Shown here: positions 26,001 through 38,400 of the stretch, one piece after another
How the letters are laid out: each line of letters starts with the position of its first letter
Position numbering within the stretch: position 1 is the first letter of the stretch
NCBI RefSeq assembly: GCF_905475395.1
Contig: NC_058337.1
Span: 117,980,368-118,044,367 of the forward strand
Length of the DNA: 64,000 bases
Reading direction: 5' to 3'
Origin: Chrysoperla carnea
Lineage: Eukaryota; Arthropoda; Insecta; Neuroptera; Chrysopidae
Translations under genes and position numbers: made by a program
Notes under the pieces: model-generated
What the model was told of the DNA's origin: nothing
The model's input: only the letters and a program-made list of their open reading frames with translations
The model's database searches: none

Positions 26001-29000
26001 TCAACGTCTCTCTATAAACACGTTTTCTAATAACAAGACTAATTACCATCATCGAATAAAATTCGCCACATTTAAACCAATAGTTATGGCTGATTAAGTT
26101 GTGCGTTATCATTTTCAAAGTAAAGATATAGTTTGATAGGAATTAGAGTGTTTTGCCTAAATGCAGTCACTTCATATACCTTTTATCGAATATGGAAATA
26201 AATCTTCTCTATTAGAAATTTAGTTTCTAAATTAGGAGATCCATTTGATAATTTAACATTTAATTATTGGTAAATTTCAGTGAATTTGAATTGTGTTTTA
26301 AGTCAATATTGTTAATTTACTGAAAAACCATGGATTTTCTTTTTACAGCTTCTTCTCGCACACTTCTCGCTCTTCATTTTATATAAGTTTATTTCCATTT
26401 TATGTAATATGTTCCAAATAAATTGAAAACGAAATAACAGTTAAGAAAACTTTAAATTTCTACCTCATGTCTTGATTTGATCCCATTTTCAATGAATTGT
26501 GATATTATCGTGAATGTACTGTGTATATCCATAATAAGACAGATCACAAGAAGAACATACACAAATTTGATCGATGAAAGAGAAGTTAATAGCCAATCGA
26601 AGAATCAAAATACTTACCCCCACGAACTACTACTAGAATCTGGTGGACGTGAATTATAATACAAATCAACAAGCCCGTTACGATCGTCTTGTGGTGTTGT
26701 GTGCCGTGAATCAAATCCAGTTAACCCTAAACCTAATCGTGATCGTGATTCACTCATTTCACGTCCATCACCTGTGTGTCGTTGTCGTATCGAATCCCGA
26801 TTAGAAGGATGCGATCCATCATCGACTTCATCATTTTCGTCATCACGCAATTCACGCTTGATCACAACCACTGGCGGTGGTTTATGTTCGGATCTTGGCT
26901 GTAAACTTGGCGAACCGACTCCACCTTTTGATCCTAGAATGTAAGGGTATTGTTAAAATTTTTTTAGATTTATTGGCTTGTATTTAAGTTTTACCTTTAC
27001 GTTGTCTGGTAGCCAGCACCAAACGTCGTGGAATCGACATGATAATAACTACATCGTCCAAACTCATACGAGTTACGTCTACCAAGTTAACAGCCAAAAT
27101 TTCATCTCCTACCTAAAGAATAAAGTTTTATTAATTTTTTTTAGTATAAAATATATATGAAGTCTGAAATGGATTAAAATTTTTCATTTTCTTTCATTGC
27201 AAAGGAAACCGATCGAAAAAAACGTGAAATATAATGGATTTTTGAATAAATAGCCTTTATTGTTGGGAGTGATAGGATGCGCACAAAACGTGCATTTTGG
27301 TACCAGAAACAAATGCCCGGAATCAACCTTCTTTGAAGCTATAGACGTTTTAATACTCTATTTAAACCCAATTGAATGAAGTGGCTAAATTTATAAAGAT
27401 TTAAAAAAATCGGAAAACTATCAGTGGTTTATTTATTTGCAATATATAAACAATCCTTTTTTTATCAATTTCAAGGATTTCTGTGAATTTGTTTTTGAAA
27501 ATAATTAATAACTCTCATATTATTTGGGTAATGTTCATTTGTTTAGTGTGTTAATTAACTTTGAAGATTAGTTCGTTTTGTATAAAATATATTAATAATG
27601 GTATAAAGTTTTAAATGTTATTAACAAACCACAATATTTAAACACTAATATTGTTTTATTTGTTTGTGACATTTTAATAAAAGTAAATATTTACTGTTTA
27701 GAAGACAATAATACACTAGTCAAAACATAAACTAAAACATTCTGATTGACGTTAAAGGGTGTTCTTTTAGATCGAAATAAAACACATAAAAATATTGTAA
27801 ATAGCCATGGCATTTGTTTTGTTGGAAAACTAATTTTTTATACTATTTGTGTTTAAAAATGATTTTGGGCCACTGCCGCTGCCTTAAATGAAACTTACTA
27901 GATTGTATGAAGCAAAATGAAACACGTCTACACCGTTTCTACTTTACGATTTTTTCTTATTATATTTATCTATGAATAGATGTCAGAATAAAGCTTCAAA
28001 AATACGAATTTGTGTAATTCCACACTTATGGATTATTTTCTCTGCGGATATGCAAAGTCGCTGGATAACGCCCATAAGCCACAAACATTAAACTACTTGA
28101 AATTTCCTGATTATGCTTCATTTGAGCCAGTCAGAGTGCCTTTAGGCCCAATATCACATATAATGATTGCATTTAATAAAGACTAATGGTTTTGTTGTCT
28201 AATAATGGCGATAAACATTATTTTTATGTAAAATTTAATCACAGGGAAGTTAGACGGTTCTGAATTATAATTAATAATTGCTGAAGAAGTCTCAATAAAG
28301 AGACAAAACGTCCAAACGAATCGATTGTATGTTCTGATTTGATACCTTTGTATTTAGTCCAAGTTCCGTGTGATTCGATTTTATATACTTTTCGTTTCGA
28401 ACGTGATAAAATATTTTAAACTAACGCGTATTTCGTATTTTACGTAATCCTGTTTTTTTTGTAACGATTTAAACTTTAAAACTTTTAATTAAAGTTATAC
28501 TAAGCAATTATTACTCACTTTTAAGCATCCACTATTGTAAACGGCACTTTCAAGCGCAATTCGTGATATAAACACACCATCATTACGATCGATGCCATTT
28601 CCCTCACGTATATATAAGCCTAATGTTTGTCCAGGTCTTTTCACGATTTCCACAAATTGAACGGTATGTTTTGCATCCTGAAAAATAATAATTTTAATGA
28701 TATAAAAACATCATTACCTTATGGTACAGTATGAGAGATGAATAATACAATTTGCAACTATGCTCAGTTTGAAAATGGCCATATCTATTGAAGCATGTCA
28801 CTAAAATAAAGTAAAATTACTCAAACAAGTAAAATTGCAAATTAACATTATTGATCCCTTAGACGAAAAAATAAAAATTAGAAGAATAACTTTCTTACTT
28901 GCAATGTAAGAAAACGTTTTGCTGATTCATTTGCCGTCCGTCCCATGTGTCGTGGATCCAGAATTCGGACAATCATTTCACCACGACGTTCCACAGCCTA

Positions 29001-32000
29001 GAAAAAATAAAAGCAAATAATAAATACTAATCCACAATAAATAAAGAAAAAGTTGCACAAATATCTATTATAATTCCAGATTGCTATTTTGGCTTCTTGA
29101 CTTATCATTGATTTCTTATCTGCACTTCTTATCCTATTCTTTTCTTATGTTATATTTGGAAGAATGGTGAGGAGCAAAATCTACAGACCGAGGCTTGATT
29201 CTTATACTCTCAGATCTGGGCTCACGCCAATTAATAGAATTCTTTCAAAAACATTTATAGCCTAGTCCAATTCTTAATCACGTTTATTTCGAAAATAACT
29301 ATTTAAAGAGTTTTTTGTAACGCAAATTGGAACTTAACGCCGTTAATACTATCGATGATAGATGCAAAACTGATAAATGGCGTCAGGACTTTTTACATAA
29401 TTTAGGGCGAGAGAGGCTGTGAAGTAAAAGTCTATGTATATCAAATTTTCGGTTCATTTTTGAATCGGCCTTAAGTTTAAGTTAAATAATTAATACATAT
29501 GTGATAAGCTAGAAATGTTTTGTGGAGGGGTTCTAAAAATTGAAACGAGTGACGTTCGGATCCTAGTTCCATTATTTGGAGTTTTTCCAACACCCTTCTA
29601 GATTATGAATATTTGACAGTAGATTGAAGAAATTAAAAAACTGTATAAACGCTTTCAAAGAAGTAAGATGAATATCGAAAGCATCATTTTCTGAGACTAT
29701 CCTTCAATTATTGTTGTCAGCAATCGAGGTTTTATATATACATTTATGATTGACATACATTTATACATAAAATGCACATGAAACCATTGGAATTTACAAA
29801 TTTACATACTTGACCGATAAATGAAATTTTTGAAATTTAACAATATTTAGGTTGGTTTTGTGTATTATGATAAAATACTTATGATAGGAGAGTTAGGAGC
29901 GGGATTGGGAACAGTATATGAAGAAGAACAGTATGATAGTATGAAGAAAAGCAAAGGAATTCTTAATAGCATACCACAATACTCAACATTACATTCATTC
30001 TTTAGATGAACATTATTTTGATATTACAATTTACAACTAACTAATAATATTATCTCCATGTTTTTCTCTCCCTATTTGTATATTCTGTCAGAGATGTTTT
30101 GTTTAAATATTGTGTCATGGCGAGATAATAAGAAAATTCTATTTTACAGAATGTTTCAGCGTAACGTCATCGAGTTCTTTTAGAATCATTCATACCTATC
30201 TTAATTACATTTTAGAGAATAGGTCGTAAAGTATTTTTCACCCTCCTACCTTGATTCTAAGGTGGTGAAAAAGGGAATGATAGCTTGTATATCGAAGCCC
30301 CATGTAAATAACCGGTGTGATACCAAAAAGAAGAGCAGCCCATCTCCGGTCACTACTCCATGAAATATTTGGAGCTGTTTTCAGAGTGGAGAGGCTGCCT
30401 TAAATGAGTCCCTATCTTCGTGGAAAGAGCAGGACTGGGGCTGAGAAGATGAAACATTGCCCCCCCCCCCCCCGCGTGACAGATCCTGAAATAATCGTGA
30501 GGCACTACTAGGCCTAGTCGTTCAGAGTGTATGTCGTCTTCTCTAATGTCCTCTAATAGCCACAACGACTCTGCTTATAGAGACTCTTTAAAACAATATT
30601 AGATCTTCGGTACGCCTACGTCTATAACCAAACCATATCTGTCCTGTAGTACCACAAGTGCGTTCCTCTCTCTATCTAAGATTGGCCTTTCATACGATAT
30701 CCTAATTCAGGAGCAGCTTGCAAGAGCGAAACCCCAGGACGCTTATTTCAAGCAAGCTCACCGATTTCATAATTCCCTGGAATGTATCTGTGCCCTGACA
30801 CCCATATCAGATCTACATTTATTTGTCTCGCCAGATCATTTAAGGACGTTCAGTAGCCCTGTACTACCTTTGAGGATATCATTGTATCTTTCTTTCTTGG
30901 AAAATCACTATCTGAGACATTCTGTTTAGAATAGATATTATTTTTCTCTCTAAACATGTCAAGGATAAAAAGATGCATACAAGTTATATCGCATCATATC
31001 ACATCGCATCGTCATCTGCACGATCTGTATAGGCACCAAGCGTGATGATAATGATGATCAGGAAGGAACAAATTATTTTCTTTCATACATATATATGGAA
31101 GGTATATCAAGGAAATAACTAAAAAAAGGGGTGAAAATATTATTATTATTATTCTCATACACAAACATTATAACACCATTAGTTCATCATACATTTATTT
31201 ATTAATTTTCATAAAAGAAAATCCTATTTTACTCTTTCTGTTTTCGTAGAGGCAATGTTTCTTATTTACTAAAATGTCATACGAAAAAGCCTAAATAATA
31301 TTAATCGTCTATCAGAGTCTCATAGGTTTTAAACATTTTACTTTAACATGTGTCAATTTTAATGTAGATTTTTGAAATTTTATAAAAGATGAATTTTGAA
31401 GTTACCCCATGACGTAGAAATGTTTTCAATAATTTTTTTACCATCTTAGAAGACATAAATAGTGCATATAAGAAAATTATAGAAACTGTATTTTCAAGTG
31501 AATTAAAAACTGTTTTTTTCAAACGAATTTACGACCAAGTTAAACATCACATTCCGCAGAATTTGAACCATCTATTATCTGTTCTCTTGGAACTATTCTA
31601 AACTCTAGCTAGTGATTAGGAAAATTAATATCAGGTTTGCAGTCTTGGCCTTGTTCTCGCACATTTTTCAAGACCAAGGCCAATATAGTATCACTTCGAA
31701 AATAACAATACCAAGACCCAATTTATATAAAATAAGTTCAGGATCAAGACCCAACTCCGCAAAACCGAGACCTAACTCTGAAAGACCATGACTTATTTGC
31801 GGCCAAGACTCATAATAAGACTTTTACCAAACTTATTCTCATCAATGTTGTCATTATTTTATATAAATAATAGATATGTACAGCGGCATAACTAGGTGGA
31901 TACGGACTCGGTACATATAGAGGGAAAAATCGGACCCTCACCCCGTCTTTCCACCTTTCAGACAACGGTCTACATGACAATATACAATATTTATTATACA

Positions 32001-35000
32001 GATGACATCAATGGATAGGAAAAAAGATTTTCAACAAAATTTCCAGTCAAATTCACAATCTCTTGCGCGCTCTAATTTTTGAAAAATTCGTCTATACCTT
32101 CACTCAAATCCAAGTTTGATGCCGTCTTGTTTTCTATCGCAAATCAGTTCAGTTCATAATAAGATATTATAGTTTTTATAATAGGTCATTTGTCAATTCA
32201 AGAATCAGTTCAGAAACATATATAAATGTTTTATCATCAATAACGGTAAAAAATAGCACATCCTTATCAAAGACGATAGTGCGCATGTGTTGAAAGTGTT
32301 AAATTAGGAGTTCTGTTATAGCAAATGTTCATTAAACATCATAAAAAAATTCTTGTTAGCCGGCTCGAGTTTTGCCAGGTGTGCAAACTGCCTTTCTTTT
32401 CAATGTTTAGGAGGCCCTCTGAGCTTCGAGACCCTGGTGCACCGTACTACCTAGCCCTATGATAGCTACGCCACTGGATATGTAAATAGTTGATTAATTT
32501 TGTAATGATTATTTAAAGTAAGACTCTAAAAATTCTGAAGGAATTGACCAAGACAAAGACTGGGATTATTTTGGTGAGACCATGACCAAAACTGGATTCT
32601 GCAAGACCAAGACATGTTTTTGCAAGACCAAGACTAAGACTCTAACTAATAAGACAAGACCAATACAAAAATTAAATCGTCAAGATCAAGACCTAGACCA
32701 AGATAACTATGGTCTTGGTCTCGCTCATCCCTAACTTACTAAAAAAATACAATCTTTGTAATTTTTTGTATTTTAAAATGGTAACAAATAGTTTCAAATA
32801 GAATCACATTCAATACAAGCATTTATTTTCAGTCATATGTTACTCATGGGAAAAATTTATTAAAATTAACAAAATTGTGGTACATGTATAATGGTTCTGT
32901 TGAAATTGGGTATATTCGGAATTGTATATGTCATTTTGAATAAATTGACGATAAAATAAATAAATAATTTTGATGGACATAATATCATTTTTATATTTTG
33001 ATGAAGGTGTTTATAATCCGCTATAAGATTAAAAAACAATGTTACATTTGTTATTACTATTGTTATGAAGGTATTAATAATACCTAACTCTTCAGTGATG
33101 TGATATAACACATGTTAGTTAACGCTTAGATTATTTATACAGAGTGATTTTAAAGAAAGTTCCATTCTTATATTGCGAAAACGAAATGGAAAAGCAAAAA
33201 ATACGTATCGGCTTTCTCTAAATAAGTTTAGGGAAAGAAAAATATATTTAGTTTTGTTATACGGGCACGATTTCGTCGTCAAACTAGGGGACGACTTCGT
33301 CGCCAAACCACTTAGTTTTGGGGGCAGATTTTTGCTTGGTACGGCAAAAAATCAACTTTTGTTTGACATTTTTTTCCTAGTCCTCAATTTTTAATATCTG
33401 ATATTACCGTTTTTAAGGCTAAAAACTGCAGGAAAGTATAGGAAAAACAAATTTGTTAGCACAATTTACTCGTTTTTCGATAACAAATAAGAATCTGTAA
33501 AAGAATTGTTATTTTGAGAATTTGCTTGGTGGAAACTTTTCAATTTAAAAATATCTGAAATCAGATGCCAAAAATTGAAGAATTTTAAAAATTCCGCGAT
33601 AAGATAAATTTAAGCAACGGAAAATTATTTTGCTTATTTGAAATTTCGACAACATCCACAAAACAGCCAGATTTCAAATACTTTTGGTAGCTTTTTCGAT
33701 TCTTAGTTTCGAAACAACTTGAGTAAAAAATATTTTCAGAAAATTTTAATGAAGCAAAAGGAGAATTAGAGACAATCCTTCTTAAAAGAGCTCAGATTAA
33801 TAATACTCATATTAATATTAATAATTTTCAATAAATTTTTTTGAATTACAGAAAGCGGTACAAATTTTCCTACATAATGTAATTTTTATTGGAAAATAAA
33901 TACAATGAAATTATCATTGATTAATCGCGTTTATTTTTACTGATAAAATAATTATAAAAATGTGACTACCACAATCAATCTATTATTATAAATTGCAATG
34001 TCAATACTACAATTTTTAATATTTTCAAGTGGTTCATGAACCTTAATTTCTGTCTAATCAAGGTGATTATAGACGTCATTTTAAGTTATTTTTATTCCTG
34101 GATGTACTGACGTTAATAAAATTGTACAAGAGATATTTATTTTTAGTTTATTTTTTATAATTATAATGTAGTCCAACAATCAACCCTATTCGCATCGCAA
34201 AAAGATAAAAATTCAAATCACAAAAGAAATATAAAAAATAAAACGCTGGGTATTTTCTTTATAAGTCAATTTGCTAGGTACTTCTTGAAAGTTACTTAGA
34301 GCATGGAAGAGATTAATAGTATTTGTTTATTATCATACGATTTTAATGCCTTATTTGTTTAAAGCTTTACTTAAAACTGATGATAAAAATTTTCAAGCAC
34401 GCTAAGCTTTTTTAATACTTTTTTTTTGCTTGATTTATGTATATGAATGTAATCAAATTTTTAGTTTTCATCGACTTGAGGAACTTTTATCTCCGATGAA
34501 TTATTTAAGAGTATAATTTGTTTGCATGTATCTTAGTTGACATGTCATAAAGCTACGGGCTGTGCCTAGTATTTAAATAAATTAACAACATAAACAAATA
34601 CGCCTATTTTTATTACATTAATGAAAACGAATTGTAAAAATTTATGAATGCACTCACAGTAAAAGCATTGGAATTTACTCATATACATATGATTAATGAA
34701 CACACACGCAAATGTTAATACGTTAATGTTATGTAAATTGCCTATACTAACCACGCAAATTAAAAGTATTTTAAGTGTTTATTTGTTTTTGAAATTAGCT
34801 AAATACAAGCACGCATCAAGAGAGAGGATATATATAACACACTTTATATTCTAGGATATTTCACGTAAAAAAATCCATAAAACCTTACTCTCTGCCGCGT
34901 GATAAATAAGCTCCTGAGTCGATGTGGAGTGTTTTTAACCCCCGAACCAAAAAAAAAAAGGATGTTATAAATTTGACCGCTATGTGTGTGTATCTGTCTA

Positions 35001-35366
35001 TTTGTGGCATCGTAGCGCCGAAACGAATGAACCGATTTTTATTTTTTCGTTTCGTTTGAAAGGTCATTTAATGGAGAGAGTTCTTAGATAAAAATGATGT
35101 TATTTGTTTATAGATACAGGCAATATTTTTACATAAATGATGTATGAAAACTCAAATTAATGATATAATGAGAGAATATATAAGTATTTCTGAACAATTG
35201 AACACAAGGAATAGTTTTAAAAAATATTTTTGTTAACTAATGCGATTCATAACGACGATTACCAAAAAAAAAGTGTAATGGATACGAACTTGACCAAAAT
35301 GCTTTTAATAAAACTAGTTTAGCGTAAATACATAGATTTTTATAGTAAATAATTATAAAACCTATA

Positions 35367-35423
<57 letters not shown>

Positions 35424-38400
35424 ATTGATAAATAAAATAAATTAATCTAATTAAAAGTAAATTAATTATAAAATAATTATAACTAACTAATAAAATGGTA
35501 AACAAAAGAGAAATAATATGAATCTGTTCTCTCACGATCAAATAAACCAAACACTAACTACAGCCAATAACAATAATATTCAATTATTATAAATAACGGA
35601 GCTATACTGGCTTGCTTGTGCTAACTTTAGTTTATAGCTTGTTGTTGGAGCTACCTTTATTGTAATAATAATATAAACATAAATATGTATACAGGTGGAT
35701 TCAAAATTACCTTCCTATTTTAACATTATTTTTTGTATATGGTAGTAGTTAATTGCAGAGCTCAACCCAAGAGGTTGCTCTATTATTTAGGAAAACTTCG
35801 GGTTTTCAAAACAAAAAATTTACTTTGAATAATATCACGGTTTTTCATGTACTGGGTCAAAACTTTTAAAAGCGGTATGGGCAAAATAATTTATTGTTAT
35901 TCTAGTAAAAAGAAAATTGCAAATATATGTTCTTAAACTCAAGTGTTCTATCAAATTTTGTATTTTTTATCGAATTTTTTTATTTATAAAATTTGTTTTG
36001 AATAAACTTAAACCTTTCGTTAAAATTTTTGACAGATTTGTTGTTTGAAACTTGTTTCTATCAAGTCGTTAACTCAGTAAAATACTGTTAATTTTTATCA
36101 TCATCGATTTTTTCATAAAAAAGTTATAAGAAATTTTATAAAATGATTTATAAAACTATTTGTGTATTGCCCAGATTAATAGCAACAATATAAATTCTTT
36201 GCCCAAACATAAAGGCACAGTTTGAGAAAGTTGAGTTTTTAAATAAAAAAACGCAAAAAAAGTATAATGATTCGCAATAACTTTTTAGAATAATTTCCAA
36301 TCAAGATGTTAAAATTATTCGCAAGAACAAGTTAATAGTACCCTTCGCAATAGTAGACATCATTAATGGCAATAATGTCCAATAATAATTGTACAGTGGT
36401 TTAGTTAGTTAATTGACCACTTCAAAGCTGAGTGATTATTTAGTTATAGGGGAGAGTCGGATAAACACGAACTGTGGGAAATTACGAATAATGTAGCTTT
36501 AAGGTTTATATCATGAAATTATTTCAAAAAATATTTTGATTGTCATTATTTTTATTAAAAAAAAAAACTTCAGATTTTTTTATACGAAAAATATCTCCAT
36601 TTGCAGTCAATTTCTATAAATATTCGACAAATTATTTAATTGGTTACTAATATTATTTTAATCAATAATTACGGTAAGTTTTTAATTAATAGTATTTTTC
36701 TAAAAAAGTGGAATATTTATCTTGAAAGTAATATCATTATAATAGATTTTTTCTTAAATATTTTTGTTTAAATGATTAAAGAGTAATCGCGAACTGAGCA
36801 TTTTTTCATTTGAATCAATAAGGGGTAGTCACGAACAGAAAATATAGATATTACAAACATTTTCAAAGAAGCTTTATTATTACTTTGATATTTTGGATAT
36901 ACTTTAAATGGCTAATTATATTAAAAATATAGTCACTCAAATTGCTCAGCTTTAATTAACTAATACAAGTCTGTTCGTCATTACTCCACCAAATTCGTAA
37001 TTACCCATGGCGGCGTGAATGATATCATTACTTGACATACAACCATTTTTGTATATGTCATTTTTCTATGTCAGGTGACCAGATGTTTAATTTTAAAGAA
37101 TTTTGTTTAAAAATAATAATAATCTTTATATTTTATAAAAATTAATTTTATGTTTTGTTATCTACATATCATGATTAATCATTAGAAACTTTTATCTAAC
37201 CAATTTATTATTATTGGACAAAAGCCTACTGCCTGGCTAAGCATTACATCTTCACAAATTATCTACTTAGCCAATTGAATGGAAGCTGGTTTTAGGGCTA
37301 ATTTTAAATTTAATCTTGGCCATTAGTAGTAAATGCTTTCAAATTTTGATGGTTTGAATAAAAGACCATTTTTTTCAAAGTTTACGAGCTATGTAATAAA
37401 ATAAAATTCACCGTATTAATTAGTAATAAATAATGTATAATTTAAGATAGGAATAGTAACTTTTGAACCAACCCTGTATCAAATACAATAATATTAAAAC
37501 ACATTTATTATTAAATTAATACAAAATATTTTAATTAAATTTAGTACCTCTAGGGCTGCCGCAGTGGTTGCGTCATGATCATTTTCAACTTGTTCTATCT
37601 GACGGAATATTTCAGTACTGATTCCTGATACCTGCGAACACACAAATACGTATATAATAAATATAACATAATAATAAAACACCACATAAATAAAAACATA
37701 ATTAATTTTATTATTTTATTTTATATATAAATAATAATAATTACAAATAATAATTTTATTCCATTAAAAGGTACAAGAACATAATAACAAGAACAGTATT
37801 GTCATTATTAATTATTTGTGGGTAAAGGTATTTAAAAGAGTGTTGTTATTATGGATATTATTACCATCTGAAACATAAAAAAAGGATAAGCTTTAAAATT
37901 TTAATATAATCAAGATTACTTTTGATAACTGGGAGTTGCAACTCACCAACTGGCGATAATAATTCATACTAATTAATATCAGAAGAAGACCCGAATTCAG
38001 TAGTTAAAATTTCGACTACCAGATGGTAATACTTGTACTTACATTTTTTTAAGGCCAATAAAAATATTCAAATCAGATAAATCTCGCCGTCTGGCGATAA
38101 AAACTTGTACTGTTAAACAGGAAGTGGACCGCTTTTTCGGTAGTCCAATTTAGACCACCTGATTACTTACTATTTATCAATAGTTAGGGAGATGTTATAT
38201 AACAAATTGGGACATTATTTAAGGATTTCCCGAGCGCCACAAATTCATAATTGAGCTTTAAGTATTCCTAACTTATTGCGCCAGGACGAGAACAACACGA
38301 TACAGTGTGTTTTGTGAATTTGAATATTTCAAAAATGATGGTGCTGTCTTTGTTTCGAATTAACTGACAATGTCATATCTTGCAATAGACAGACATTACG

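Noticed and set aside
33173..33394. Overlapping ORFs on both strands around a GACGACTTCGTCG patch
   Set aside because: The patch is a small imperfect tandem (CACGATTTCGTCGTCAAAC / GACGACTTCGTCGCCAAAC). No domain in either frame.
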